A DNA stretch of 64,000 bases. Origin: Mucilaginibacter achroorhodeus (lineage in GTDB: Bacteria > Bacteroidota > Bacteroidia > Sphingobacteriales > Sphingobacteriaceae). Shown piece after piece: positions 1-9,663 of this stretch. The first letter of the stretch is position 1. Every line of letters begins with the position of its first letter. The notes beneath the pieces are model-generated. The model saw only the letters and a program-made list of their open reading frames with translations. It had not been told where the DNA came from and ran no database searches. Location of the stretch: positions 186,001 to 250,000 of the forward strand of contig NZ_VOEI01000004.1 in the NCBI RefSeq assembly GCF_007846095.1, in the 5' to 3' direction. Made by a program: the position numbers and the translations under genes.

Positions 1-1466
1 GTAACCCAAATTTGAAATATGAGGTGAGTGGTAAATGGGGCGTGTTTAATAATATCTTTTGTCCGTCAGAAAAAACGTTTGGCTTTTTACAGGATGTGTT
101 GACCGAGGTGATGGAACTGTTCCCGAGCAAATATATCCACATTGGTGGCGACGAAGCACCGAAAGAAGTTTGGAAGCAATCTAAATTTTGCCAGGACCTT
201 ATCAAACGCCTCAACCTGAAAAACGAACATGGTCTGCAAAGCTACTTTGTGCAGCGTATGGAAAAGTTTGTAAACAGTAAAGGCCGCAGCATCATTGGTT
301 GGGACGAGATATTGGAAGGCGGCTTAGCGCCTAACGCAACCGTAATGAGTTGGAGAGGCGAGGAGGGTGGTATTGAGGCTGCCAAACAAAACCACGATGT
401 GATCATGACGCCGAGCAGTCAGGGTTTATATTTCGACCATACTCAGGGTAAACTTAACCAGGAGCCGGTTGGCATTGGTGGCAACGCACCTATTCAGAAA
501 ACTTATGCTTATAACCCGACGCCGGCAGCACTAACGCCTGACCAGCAAAAGTATATCAAAGGCGTGCAAGCCAACTTATGGACGGAGTATATTACAACCG
601 AAAATAAGGTGGAATATATGGTGCTGCCGCGCATGTTGGCACTGTCTGAAGTTGCCTGGAGCCCGTTGGCTAATAAAAACTTTAAGGACTTCTACGAAAC
701 CCGCCTGCCCGATCATTTGGCATGGTTCGACAAGAATGGCTATAACTTCCGTGTACCACCGGCCATCGGCGCGGCTGATACGGTAATGATAGCGCCAACT
801 ATGACTGTGAATCTTAAATCGCCGGTTAAGGGTGCCAAAATTTATTACACCATTGACGGTTACACACCCCGCGAAACGGAATTACTTTACACCGGCCCGA
901 TAACATATCAGGTGCCGTTGAACGAATATCGCGATCTGAAAACTATTGTGGTAACTCCGGCTGGCCGCCGTAGCAGCATTACTGCCGCCAAGGTATTTAA
1001 CAAGCGCCCGCTTCCACCTGTTGCTTACAACGGCAATACGCCTGGTATGAAATATCAGGTATCTGAAGGTACTTATATCAATACCACCCAGATAAACCCG
1101 GCGGCTGTAATTGATACCGGTGTAGCAAAAAGCTTTAGCACCGCACTAAGTGCCTTCAAAAAATCGTTTGACAAGTATGGCGTAATATTTACCGGTTACC
1201 TGCGAACAGATGTTGATGGCGTTTACAGTTTTTCAACAGCATCATCAAACGGTTCGATATTGATGGTAGATGAGATACCTATTGTTGATAATGATGGTCG
1301 CACAGGTTTAATTGAGCAGCAGGGTGCTATTCCGTTGCAGAGAGGTTACCACAAAATCACTATTAAGTATGTGGATGCCAATACATCGGGCAGTGGCTTA
1401 CGTGTTTACATGACCATACCCGGTAAGCCTAAAGGTGAAATTTCGCCGGATATGATGTATAATTAA
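1..1466 (+). CDS. Beta-N-acetylhexosaminidase (GH20), 5'-truncated by window
   Basis: C-terminal part of a glycoside hydrolase family 20 enzyme that removes terminal N-acetylhexosamine from glycans, probably in the periplasm or on the surface. The frame is open to the first base (codons NPNLKYEV...), so the real start lies outside. The GH20 catalytic Asp-Glu pair is visible in HIGGDEAPKEVW, followed by SIIGWDEILEGG and a conserved TWTEY-like segment (ANLWTEYI). After the barrel comes a chitobiase/FN3-like C-terminal domain (IYYTIDGYTPRE) and then a PA14-like module (GYLRTDVDGVYSFSTAS, ILMVDEIPIVDNDG). The GH20-CHB-PA14 order is usual for Bacteroidota hexosaminidases. The exact substrate cannot be read from the sequence. 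Confidence 0.93.
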   Translation, partial: NPNLKYEVSGKWGVFNNIFCPSEKTFGFLQDVLTEVMELFPSKYIHIGGDEAPKEVWKQSKFCQDLIKRLNLKNEHGLQSYFVQRMEKFVNSKGRSIIGWDEILEGGLAPNATVMSWRGEEGGIEAAKQNHDVIMTPSSQGLYFDHTQGKLNQEPVGIGGNAPIQKTYAYNPTPAALTPDQQKYIKGVQANLWTEYITTENKVEYMVLPRMLALSEVAWSPLANKNFKDFYETRLPDHLAWFDKNGYNFRVPPAIGAADTVMIAPTMTVNLKSPVKGAKIYYTIDGYTPRETELLYTGPITYQVPLNEYRDLKTIVVTPAGRRSSITAAKVFNKRPLPPVAYNGNTPGMKYQVSEGTYINTTQINPAAVIDTGVAKSFSTALSAFKKSFDKYGVIFTGYLRTDVDGVYSFSTASSNGSILMVDEIPIVDNDGRTGLIEQQGAIPLQRGYHKITIKYVDANTSGSGLRVYMTIPGKPKGEISPDMMYN

Positions 1467-1477
1467 TAGCCGAAATA

Positions 1478-2215
1478 ATGTTAAAAGGTAGATACTCACT
1501 TGTAGTTGCTGCTTTGGCGTTACTTGCCGCATGCAGTAGTAATGATAAAAAGCCGGTTAAGGCCAGCGCACCTCCCAAGCCCGCTTTGATGGCGCCCTTC
1601 AGGTATCATAAGGCAATAGAGGTATCGCCGGGGCAAACTTATGATGTGGTAAGCTGGGGCCGGGGCTCAACCGATGCCGGTGCGTTTGCTATACTCCATT
1701 CAGATTCTGCAGCTATCAAATACACAACCACCACCGGCGACCTCGACGGCAGCATTACCGACGTTTTTAACGCCGATATGGACAACGACGGCAATCCCGA
1801 GATATTGATACAGGCTAAAGCAAAAGATACGGTAAGCTACGCACGCATCTACGCTTTTGAATTTAATAACAGCGGTGCCAATAAGTTAGATTTTCCTAAG
1901 CTCACCAACTCGCAGCGTAGGGGCTATCGCGGAGGTGATAATTTCTATATCAAGGAAGGTAAGCTGATCCGAGAGTTTCCTATTTATAGTAGTAACGATT
2001 CTTTAGCCAAAACTACAGGCGCAACCCGCCAGTTAGAATATAGCCTGCGCAGCAATAGCTTTTCGGTTAAACAGTTAAGTAAAGACTCGACAGATGTTGT
2101 GCCAACCGCTGTTCAACAAACAAAAAAATCAGATCAGACTTCAAAGCAATCGGTATCAAGATCGAGCAAGAAAAAACGTTCTGAAAGCCGCAGGGGGAGA
2201 AGAAGGCGTAATTAA
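1478..2215 (+). CDS. Lipoprotein of unknown function
   Basis: A 245-residue predicted lipoprotein. It has a short basic N-terminus, a hydrophobic stretch and a lipobox (LLAAC, Cys at about 19), so it should be lipidated and exported. The middle holds a repeat-like segment with a calcium-loop-like sequence (DADMDNDGNPEI, as in FG-GAP/VCBS folds). The C-terminal 30 residues are extremely basic (SKKKRSESRRGRRRRN), which is unusual for an exported protein and might bind nucleic acid or an acidic polymer; that is inference. It starts 11 nt after the hexosaminidase stop and may be cotranscribed. I do not recognise a named family. Confidence 0.85.
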   Translation: MLKGRYSLVVAALALLAACSSNDKKPVKASAPPKPALMAPFRYHKAIEVSPGQTYDVVSWGRGSTDAGAFAILHSDSAAIKYTTTTGDLDGSITDVFNADMDNDGNPEILIQAKAKDTVSYARIYAFEFNNSGANKLDFPKLTNSQRRGYRGGDNFYIKEGKLIREFPIYSSNDSLAKTTGATRQLEYSLRSNSFSVKQLSKDSTDVVPTAVQQTKKSDQTSKQSVSRSSKKKRSESRRGRRRRN

Positions 2216-2385
2216 GAGCTTAAATGCTTAGCGGCAGGAGATTCCTTGCTAACAGAGATCAAAATTGCTCAAGCGTGAACGACACTCAATGGTAAGCACA
2301 TAATAAGAGCTAATTGAAGCTTAAGTAAACCCTTGCCCATATCAAATTATTAGCACCTCTGCCTATTAATTTGCACATTTGCTTA

Positions 2386-4443
2386 ATGCGCTTTTTGTAT
2401 CCTGCCTTTTTATTTGCATTGCTGTCGCTGGTTATACCGGTAGCAATCCATTTATTCAATTTTAGGCGGTACAAAAAGGTGTACTTTAGTAATGTACAGT
2501 TTTTAAAAGAAGTGCAGCTGCAACAGGCCAGCAGGCGTAACCTGCGTGAGCGGCTGATCTTAGCATCACGTTTATTGGCATTGCTTTTCCTGGTTTTTGC
2601 TTTTGCAAGGCCATACTTTCCAGGCAGGGACGCAGCCCTGGTGGGAAAACAGCAAGCCGTCAGCATATTTGTTGATAACAGCTACAGTATGCAGGCAATC
2701 AATAAGGAAGGCCCGCTGTTTGATCAGGCTAAGCAACGCGCCAAACAGATATCAGCAGCTTTTTCTATTAACGACAGATTTCAAATTCTTACCCATGATT
2801 TTGAAGGCAAGCACCAGCGACTGCTCAGTCGCAGCGAGTTTAATGATGCTGTTGATGCTGTAAAGCCAAGCGCTCAAAGCCGCACATTTTTGCAGGTGGT
2901 AGCAAGGCAGCAAAACCTATTAAATCTTCACAGTAATGACGTAAAAAGAATCTTTATTGTTTCTGATTTTCATAAGAATATGGCCGAAGCAGATAAACAG
3001 ATCACTTCAAATATCCCTGTTGATCTGGTAGAGCTTAAGCCGACATCAATGCCCAACGTTGCGGTTGATACCGCCTGGTTGCTCAGCGCGACCCATCGCC
3101 CCGGTGAGGGTGAAAAAATGGTTGTAAGGCTCCATAACTATGCTGATAAGGCTGCCGAAAAAGTTCCGTTGAAACTCAAGATAAACGGCATACAAAAAGC
3201 CATTGGCAGTTTTACCATCAAGGCACGATCGTCGCAAACAGACACACTTTCGTTTTCAGGTTTACAGAAAGGCTGGCAACGCGGTGAGATAGAGTTGCAG
3301 CATAACCCCATCACCTTTGATAACCAATTTTACTTTTCATTCAAGGTGAGTGATGAGTTGCGGATATTGTTGATAAACGGCGGTATGCCAAATAAATACC
3401 TAACCGCAGTTTTTGGGAGTGACAGTTTTTTTAAACCAACCCAGGTAGGGGATGGCAATGTCGATTACGCACAGCTCAGTAGTTATCCTTTGGTTGTGCT
3501 CAGCGATATAAAGTCAATATCTGCCGGTTTGGTTCAGCAATTGCAAAACTACGTGCGTAAAGGAGGCTCACTGATTGTTTTTCCGTCTGCAGATGCCGAT
3601 ATAAATAGCTACCGGTCGCTTTTGCAACCTATTGGTGCCAGCTATACCGATAAATTGGTAAATGAGCCTACCAAGGTCGTAAGTATCGATCTGCAAAGTG
3701 CAGTTTTCAAAAGCATCTTTGAAGCCTTGCCTCAAAACCCAGACCTGCCAAAGGTTAGCAAATACTATCAATTAGTAGCTGGTGCGAAGCGAGCTGAACA
3801 TTTGATGAAATTACAAACAGGAACTGACCTCTTAGCGCAAACAACCGTTAGCAAGGGCAAGGTAACTGTTGCTGCTGTTCCACTAAGCGAAGATTTTAGC
3901 AGCTTGCCTGTACATGCGCTGTTTGTGCCGGTAATGCTGCATGCTGCCTTGCTAAGCGGCCATGATATGCCACTTTTTTACACCATTGGCAGCAATGAGG
4001 TCATGGAGACCGTTCCTTTACAATCAACAGAAAAATCGCTACTTAGGCTGGTAAAAGGTAGGGATATCATTATCCCGGATGTGCGCCAGCAAGAGGGAAG
4101 CACTATATTATTTGCGCCATCAGAACTGCTTTCGCCTGGCATTTTCGAGTTAAGGAAGCAGGATAGCCTTGCCGCTGTACTGGCGTTCAACGATAACAGG
4201 AGCGAATCTGACTTGAGTTATTTTTCGCCGCAGGAACTTGAACAAATGTTTCCGGCAAAGACGGAACTGCTTAACGGCAATAAACTCAATGCAAATAATA
4301 TCGGCAGTGCTGCAAATTCGGGGCTGCAATTATGGAAACTTTGTATAATTTTGGCGCTGATATTTTTAGCTATTGAGATATTACTGGTACGATACTTTAA
4401 AGTATCAAAAAGCCAAATCGCGGAGCTGGAAAATATCAACTAA
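2386..4443 (+). CDS. BatA-like membrane protein with vWA domain
   Basis: Inner-membrane protein of the aerotolerance BatA N-terminal family. Two N-terminal membrane segments (FLYPAFLFALLSLVIPVAIH and RLLALLFLVFAFA) flank the typical FNFRRYKKVYFSNVQFL motif. A von Willebrand A-like domain begins near residue 93 with the MIDAS-type sequence DNSYSM. A last membrane helix lies near the C-terminus (LWKLCIILALIFLAIEILL). The ATG at 2386 is preferred over an upstream TTG at 2371 because it begins at the conserved MRFLYP. It is followed 21 nt later by the dihydroorotase-like gene, a neighbour pair I know from Sphingobacteriaceae. The biological role of the family is poorly defined. Confidence 0.9.
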   Translation: MRFLYPAFLFALLSLVIPVAIHLFNFRRYKKVYFSNVQFLKEVQLQQASRRNLRERLILASRLLALLFLVFAFARPYFPGRDAALVGKQQAVSIFVDNSYSMQAINKEGPLFDQAKQRAKQISAAFSINDRFQILTHDFEGKHQRLLSRSEFNDAVDAVKPSAQSRTFLQVVARQQNLLNLHSNDVKRIFIVSDFHKNMAEADKQITSNIPVDLVELKPTSMPNVAVDTAWLLSATHRPGEGEKMVVRLHNYADKAAEKVPLKLKINGIQKAIGSFTIKARSSQTDTLSFSGLQKGWQRGEIELQHNPITFDNQFYFSFKVSDELRILLINGGMPNKYLTAVFGSDSFFKPTQVGDGNVDYAQLSSYPLVVLSDIKSISAGLVQQLQNYVRKGGSLIVFPSADADINSYRSLLQPIGASYTDKLVNEPTKVVSIDLQSAVFKSIFEALPQNPDLPKVSKYYQLVAGAKRAEHLMKLQTGTDLLAQTTVSKGKVTVAAVPLSEDFSSLPVHALFVPVMLHAALLSGHDMPLFYTIGSNEVMETVPLQSTEKSLLRLVKGRDIIIPDVRQQEGSTILFAPSELLSPGIFELRKQDSLAAVLAFNDNRSESDLSYFSPQELEQMFPAKTELLNGNKLNANNIGSAANSGLQLWKLCIILALIFLAIEILLVRYFKVSKSQIAELENIN

Positions 4444-4464
4444 CCTCACCATAAAACAGCGCTA

Positions 4465-5721
4465 ATGAATTTACTCATTAAATCCGCCACTGTTGTTGAT
4501 CCCGCTTCGCCTTTTCATAACCAGGTTACCGATATTTTGATCAGGAACGGGAAAATTGAAAAGATAGGTTCATCGCTTAGTGATGATAACGCCGAGGTTT
4601 TTGAAGCTGCAAACGGTTATGTTTCTCCGGGTTTTTTTGATCTGAATTGTAACGTTGGTGAATTGGGATTAGAAACCAAAGAAGATTTGCAAACCGGTAC
4701 AGCCGCAGCCGCTGCTGGAGGATTTACAGGTTTGGCGTTGATGCCTAACACTCAGCCCCCCGTACATTCAAAGGCCGAAGTCGAGTATCTGCTTAACCGC
4801 GCAAAAGGTAAGCTGGTAGATATTTATCCTTTGGGTACAATATCGCACAAACGGGAAGGTAAGGATATGGCCGAGATGTATGATATGTTCCAGAGTGGCG
4901 CCAAGGCCTTTACAGATGGTAACCGCCCTGTGCAGGATGCCGGCTTAATGGAGCGTGCAATGCTGTACGTACAAAATTTTGGCGCTAAAGTAATCTCTTA
5001 TCCCGAGGATACGTCCATCGCAGGTAAGGCAAAAGTTAACGAAGGTGTAGTAAGTACCGTATTAGGTATGAAGGGCATACCCGCACTTGCTGAGGAGCTG
5101 ATGATTGCCCGCGACCTATACCTTGCCGAAGATACCGGTTCTGCTATCCATTTTACTACCATATCTACTGCACATGCCGTAGACCTGATACGCCAGGCTA
5201 AACAAAAGGGTGTTAATGTTACGTGCGATGTTGCTGTGCATAACCTTGTTTTAACCGACGAGGCTTTGATGGGCTTTGATAGCCAATATAAAGTTAAACC
5301 ACCGTTGCGTACGCAGGCAGACGTAGATGCACTTATTGCCGGCCTAAAAGACGGCACCATTGATGCCGTTGTAACCCAGCACACCCCGCACGAGATAGAA
5401 TTTAAAGATGTTGAGTTTGAAGTGGCCGAATTTGGCGTTATTGCTTTGCAAACAGCTTTGCCTTTGCTTTTAAAAGCCGGTTTGAGTGCAGGACTTATCG
5501 CGCAAAAACTTGCCGTAAACCCGCGCCAAATATTAAATGTTGATGCGGCCACTGTAACAGAAGGTGCCAATGCCAATCTAACGGTTTTTAACGTTGATAC
5601 AGAGTGGGAGTACAGCCGCGCGGCAAATCTGTCTAAAAGTTTTAACTCACCATTTTTAGGTCAGAACTTAAAGGGTAAAGTGTTGTTAAGCATTAACAAC
5701 AATCAAATAGCAAAATTTTAA
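4465..5721 (+). CDS. Dihydroorotase-like amidohydrolase, metal site degenerate
   Basis: A 418-residue amidohydrolase-fold protein matching dihydroorotase (pyrimidine synthesis, carbamoyl aspartate to dihydroorotate) along its whole length. Family landmarks are MPNTQPP (93-99) and KPPLRT (278-283). The zinc-binding HxH is replaced by NCN (residues 61-63 in PGFFDLNCNVGE) and the catalytic Asp of the usual TDHAPH is Gln in TQHTPH (304-309). From family knowledge such a protein should not bind the binuclear metal centre. It may be a non-catalytic partner, such as a pseudo-DHOase helping aspartate transcarbamoylase, or may have another role. The small acidic gene follows after 12 nt. Automatic annotation will call it pyrC; activity is doubtful. 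Confidence 0.88.
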   Translation: MNLLIKSATVVDPASPFHNQVTDILIRNGKIEKIGSSLSDDNAEVFEAANGYVSPGFFDLNCNVGELGLETKEDLQTGTAAAAAGGFTGLALMPNTQPPVHSKAEVEYLLNRAKGKLVDIYPLGTISHKREGKDMAEMYDMFQSGAKAFTDGNRPVQDAGLMERAMLYVQNFGAKVISYPEDTSIAGKAKVNEGVVSTVLGMKGIPALAEELMIARDLYLAEDTGSAIHFTTISTAHAVDLIRQAKQKGVNVTCDVAVHNLVLTDEALMGFDSQYKVKPPLRTQADVDALIAGLKDGTIDAVVTQHTPHEIEFKDVEFEVAEFGVIALQTALPLLLKAGLSAGLIAQKLAVNPRQILNVDAATVTEGANANLTVFNVDTEWEYSRAANLSKSFNSPFLGQNLKGKVLLSINNNQIAKF

Positions 5722-5733
5722 AACCTCCAACAA

Positions 5734-6405
5734 ATGACCGATCAAAAAGTGAGCAATGCCATAAACGCTGCATTGCAGGCATTTACCAAGTATAGCGATA
5801 CCAATGCAGTTGCATTAAAACCTGATTTTGAAGCTGTTTTTTCTTCTGATGCAGACTTTATGACCAAGGTTGACCTGCTTGACAATCTATTCAACGATAA
5901 CCCGCAGGTAGAAGAACTCAGGGAAGTGTTCTTTGATCTGCTGATGATCAACTTCTTTAGTGAAGATGTTAAAAAGCTTGAGGACGATTATCTGGAGACC
6001 CCGGAATGGGAGGACATTGAAGAGCAAACTCTTGACAGGGGCACAGAACTACTTAACCTGTTATTGTATTTGAACGAATGCTCAGACGAAGGCCTTGAGC
6101 CGGAACTGGAAGATTATCTGAAAGAGTTTTTATTGGTTGACGAAGACGAGTTTCAGGATGAGCACCGTATTTATGAACCGGTAATAGCACATCAGATATT
6201 GGTTGAAAGCCCGGTAAGCGAAGTGAACAAGATAGCTGCCACCGTGCCTGATGATTCTGAAGTAAAAGAATTGTTTTACCCAATGATCACCTTCTTCCAA
6301 AATCCTGAACCAAGCGAGGAAGAAAAAGAAGAGATAGCCGATAATGCCGTTAACCAGCCGTTTGATATGGCAGTTTTAGAAATACTGGTTAGCTTTAATA
6401 ATTAA
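5734..6405 (+). CDS. Acidic hypothetical protein
   Basis: A 223-residue strongly acidic, helical, soluble-looking protein with no signal peptide or membrane segment. Asp/Glu runs occur throughout (EDDYLETPEWEDIEEQ, DEDEFQDEH, EPSEEEKEEI). I do not recognise a named domain. It sits 12 nt behind the dihydroorotase-like gene and 11 nt before a DUF4199 gene, so the block 2386-6965 is probably one transcript. Its conservation of position suggests a housekeeping role, but no function can be assigned. Confidence 0.85.
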   Translation: MTDQKVSNAINAALQAFTKYSDTNAVALKPDFEAVFSSDADFMTKVDLLDNLFNDNPQVEELREVFFDLLMINFFSEDVKKLEDDYLETPEWEDIEEQTLDRGTELLNLLLYLNECSDEGLEPELEDYLKEFLLVDEDEFQDEHRIYEPVIAHQILVESPVSEVNKIAATVPDDSEVKELFYPMITFFQNPEPSEEEKEEIADNAVNQPFDMAVLEILVSFNN

Positions 6406-6416
6406 ATCGTAAATAA

Positions 6417-6965
6417 ATGGACACCTTTGCACCTAATCCTACCAAGATCGCTTCAAAGTGGGCAATTATCTATGTTGTCGTGACAATTGTAATTACTTAT
6501 ACGTTTCAATTTTTAAACTTAGATCAAAATTCGCCTATTAAATATGTTATCTATCTGCCGTTTATTGCATTTTGTTTTTTAACAGAGAAAGAATTTAAAG
6601 ATCGATTAGGTGGGTTTGTTACATTTGGTAAAGCATTTAGTGCAGGATTTAGATACGCTTTGTTTACCGGTATTTTATATTCGCTATTTCTTTTTATTTA
6701 TTTAAAGGTACTTAATCCTACGATAATGCAGACGCTGATTGATACACAAGAAGCGGCATTAGCGAACAAAGGTCAGTCTCAACAAGCTATCGATAAATCA
6801 AATCGAATTATGACCGCATATGGTCCAGTATTATTTGCTGTAGGTTCTGCCATAAGTACCACAATATTTGGCTGTATAGTTAGCCTTGTAAGTGCAGCTA
6901 TATTGAAGCGCGAACCATCCGTTTATGATATGCCGGATGAACAAAAGATAGATCCAACAGTTTAA
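6417..6965 (+). CDS. DUF4199 family membrane protein
   Basis: A 182-residue integral membrane protein with four hydrophobic helices: WAIIYVVVTIVITYTF, YVIYLPFIAFCFL, YALFTGILYSLFLFIYL and an Ala/Ser/Thr-rich one (VGSAISTTIFGCIVSLVSAAIL). The arrangement and the soluble segment with E(A/E)ALANKG between helices 3 and 4 match DUF4199, a family common in Bacteroidota with unknown function. It ends the operon just before a strong intrinsic terminator. Confidence 0.85.
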   Translation: MDTFAPNPTKIASKWAIIYVVVTIVITYTFQFLNLDQNSPIKYVIYLPFIAFCFLTEKEFKDRLGGFVTFGKAFSAGFRYALFTGILYSLFLFIYLKVLNPTIMQTLIDTQEAALANKGQSQQAIDKSNRIMTAYGPVLFAVGSAISTTIFGCIVSLVSAAILKREPSVYDMPDEQKIDPTV

Positions 6966-6982
6966 CAGCATCAATGATTTTG

Positions 6983-7008
6983 AAAAGCCGCTTATTAAGC
7001 GGCTTTTT
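6983..7008 (+). terminator. Intrinsic terminator after DUF4199 gene
   Basis: Ten-base-pair stem AAAAGCCGCT/AGCGGCTTTT with a five-base loop, followed by a T run, starting 18 nt after the DUF4199 stop. It closes the BatA/dihydroorotase-like/DUF4199 operon. Confidence 0.9.
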
Positions 7009-7224
7009 TGTTGTTAAGAAAATTTGTGATTCAGATCATTACTTAACTACAGCGCTAATTCAATCTTTATTGGTTAACTACGTCGCAACTGTTTTGATTG
7101 ATTTTGAAGTAAGGAGAAAATTGAAAGGTCACATAGTCATCTCTATTGATAAAGAATAATAGAAACGCCGTTTTTTCGCTCTGTTTGCATTAATCTTGTT
7201 ATTTTAGATGCTCTTGATCAATAA

Positions 7225-9639
7225 ATGGAAAATCATTCTACAGAGATAAAGCGGTCTATAAGCCAAACCATAGATTTCTACAAAATTTACAGGGTATTTT
7301 TAAGCCGCTGGTATTGGATATTGTTTTGTGTGATGTTTGCTGTCGGTATTGCAAAGTTGCGCCTTTTGTATACAAAACCTATTTATATGAGCTCCGGCTC
7401 GTTAAAATTACAAGATGCTGCACAGGGCGTTAACACAAGCGCCGCATCTCCGTCGCAAACCTTTAGTTATACGGATAAGATACAGGCCGAGAGTTATACA
7501 ATACGGTCAAACCAGGTTATCCTTGATGCCATATCTAAACTGAATTATAAAATTTCTTACTACATAGTTGGGCGTATTAACCTTACCGAACTCTATCCGA
7601 GTGTACCTTTTAAAATTGAGATCATCCGTCAGGATTCTTCTAACTTTAGTAGGGAACAATACCAGGTTGAGGATGTAGACGGCTCATCGTTTACCTTAAG
7701 TAACCCTAATAATTTAAAGAAGGACGGCAAAAAATATCGCTATGGAGAAGTGTTATCTATGGGGAATATGGAGTTTAAGATAGTAACTCCGATACCTGAA
7801 AGGGGAACCTATCGTTTTAATTTTAATGCTAAAGAAGATTTTGTTGGCCGCATTTTAGGTGGTTTAAATGTAAGTGAGGCGGCAAAGTTTACGAACGTAA
7901 TGAGTTTATCTCAAACAGATGGCAATGCAACTTTTGCAGCTGATCTGCTGAATGAGATAATGAAATCATACATAAAGTATGATCTGATACAGCGAAGGAT
8001 GTCTGCCAATCAAACTGCCGAGTTCATCGATAACCAAATGGCGTTTATTGACCAGGCTACCAGCAAATCCGGTAATAGTTTAGCCAGTTACAAATCAAGC
8101 AACAATATTACTGATATCAGTAGTGCATCCGCTGATGTGGTTGCGAAGCTATCTGATTATGAAAAGCAAAAGGCGGTGCTTAAGCTCCAATTGCTTGGTA
8201 TAGAGAGACTTGCTCAACAGTTGGTTTCCAATTATAATAAGGCTGATATCAACCTCGATCTTGAAGGAGATTTTGACCCTATGCTAACCGGCCTAATAAC
8301 GCAGTTAAATAAGTTATTCGCCAACCGGGAAGACATGTCAGCACAGTACAACGGTAATTCTGCGCCGATGAAATCTTTGGATAATCAAATCACAAAGATC
8401 AAAGATGCGATCAAGAATAATGTTTTCTCGCTAAAGAACAGGAAGGTCGCCGAGTTGGAATATATTGATAAACAAATAGCTACTATTAATGAAAGCATTA
8501 AACGAATACCCAAAAAGGAGCAGCAATTTGTTAAACTGAATGCAAATTTTGAGGTAAACAATAAGGTACGGTCGTTTTTATCGGAAAAGAAATTAGAGGC
8601 CGAGATGAATGCTGCAGCTGTTGTTCCAAGTGCGTCAATTGTAAATCCTGCTTACGTTAACAACTTTTCCATAGCGGCGGATTCTGGCAGGACCTACACT
8701 TACGCTATTTTATTGGGCTTAGGAGCTGGTATCGGCTTAATATTATTGGTGAGGTTTTTAAATCCGTACATCTATGATAAAGAGACTGTTGAAGCGCTAA
8801 CCCAAACACCGATCATTGGGGTGATAAGAGAGTTTCCATCCTATATCGATAAAAGTAATACCCAGGCGCTTTCTCTGGCAAAACCCAAGTCCGTATTTGC
8901 CGAATCGGTGAGATCTGTACGTACAAATCTCAGCTTTATGGCAAGTCATAAGCAAAGTAAAATCATTTGCATCACATCTGAGATATCAGGAGAGGGAAAG
9001 TCGTTTGTGACTATAAACCTGGCAAGTACCTTGGCGTTGATTGATAAAAAGATATTATTGATAGCGGGAGATTTAAGACGCTCAAGGCTTCATCACGCTT
9101 TTGGAATAGAAAATAAAAAGGGTTTAAGTACTTATTTGTCTGATCAAAACACACTTGAAGAAATTACTGTTCATGACAAGACGCATAAGATAGATTTTAT
9201 TCCTTCAGGGCCTGTTCCCCCCAATCCATCGGAGTTACTGCATACCAAGAAAATGAAAGATCTGCTCGTCCAACTTACAGCATCTTATGATTACATATTG
9301 GTAGATACGGCACCGGTTGGTCTTGTTTCTGACGCCATCCCGCTTATAAGAGAATCAGACATTAATCTTTTCATTATCAGATCAGGTACATCGCAACTCA
9401 GGGCTGCCAACATCCCGGAAAGACTTTCGAGAGAGTACGGTTTAAGCAACATGGCAATTATTCTCAATGCTTTTGGTAACGACGCTTTGCATTCCAACTA
9501 TTATACAACAGATTACAGCAAAGGCAGCGGCAACGAAACATACTATTATTCTGACTACTCAGGTTACGCGTCATCCGGATATTATGACGAAGAGCCAAAA
9601 AAATGGTGGCAATTCTGGAAAAGCGGCAAAAATGACTGA
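7225..9639 (+). CDS. Polysaccharide co-polymerase / BY-kinase (Wzc-like)
   Basis: An 804-residue inner-membrane protein fusing a Wzz chain-length domain to a bacterial tyrosine kinase, used to control capsule or exopolysaccharide polymerisation and export. One membrane helix lies near residues 30-46 and a second before the kinase (YTYAILLGLGAGIGLILLV). The periplasmic part is coiled-coil rich. The kinase has Walker A SGEGKSF (about 589-594), Walker A' LLIAGDLRRSR and Walker B YDYILVDTAPVG. The C-terminus carries the tyrosine cluster expected for autophosphorylation (NYYTTDYS, TYYYSDYSGYASSGYYDEE). A Wzy-like gene follows 24 nt downstream. No glycosyltransferases are nearby, so its polysaccharide locus is incomplete here. 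Confidence 0.95.
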   Translation: MENHSTEIKRSISQTIDFYKIYRVFLSRWYWILFCVMFAVGIAKLRLLYTKPIYMSSGSLKLQDAAQGVNTSAASPSQTFSYTDKIQAESYTIRSNQVILDAISKLNYKISYYIVGRINLTELYPSVPFKIEIIRQDSSNFSREQYQVEDVDGSSFTLSNPNNLKKDGKKYRYGEVLSMGNMEFKIVTPIPERGTYRFNFNAKEDFVGRILGGLNVSEAAKFTNVMSLSQTDGNATFAADLLNEIMKSYIKYDLIQRRMSANQTAEFIDNQMAFIDQATSKSGNSLASYKSSNNITDISSASADVVAKLSDYEKQKAVLKLQLLGIERLAQQLVSNYNKADINLDLEGDFDPMLTGLITQLNKLFANREDMSAQYNGNSAPMKSLDNQITKIKDAIKNNVFSLKNRKVAELEYIDKQIATINESIKRIPKKEQQFVKLNANFEVNNKVRSFLSEKKLEAEMNAAAVVPSASIVNPAYVNNFSIAADSGRTYTYAILLGLGAGIGLILLVRFLNPYIYDKETVEALTQTPIIGVIREFPSYIDKSNTQALSLAKPKSVFAESVRSVRTNLSFMASHKQSKIICITSEISGEGKSFVTINLASTLALIDKKILLIAGDLRRSRLHHAFGIENKKGLSTYLSDQNTLEEITVHDKTHKIDFIPSGPVPPNPSELLHTKKMKDLLVQLTASYDYILVDTAPVGLVSDAIPLIRESDINLFIIRSGTSQLRAANIPERLSREYGLSNMAIILNAFGNDALHSNYYTTDYSKGSGNETYYYSDYSGYASSGYYDEEPKKWWQFWKSGKND

Positions 9640-9663
9640 TCATACTAATTGGAGTTTAAGATC

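Noticed and set aside
2310..2666. 118-codon minus-strand frame over the BatA-like start
   Set aside because: Overlaps a well-supported gene and has no recognisable sequence.
4998..5576. 192-codon minus-strand frame inside the dihydroorotase-like gene
   Set aside because: Antisense shadow of a clearly coding gene; no domain.
6974..7159. 61-codon plus-strand frame after the DUF4199 gene
   Set aside because: It runs through the strong terminator hairpin and has no coding character.
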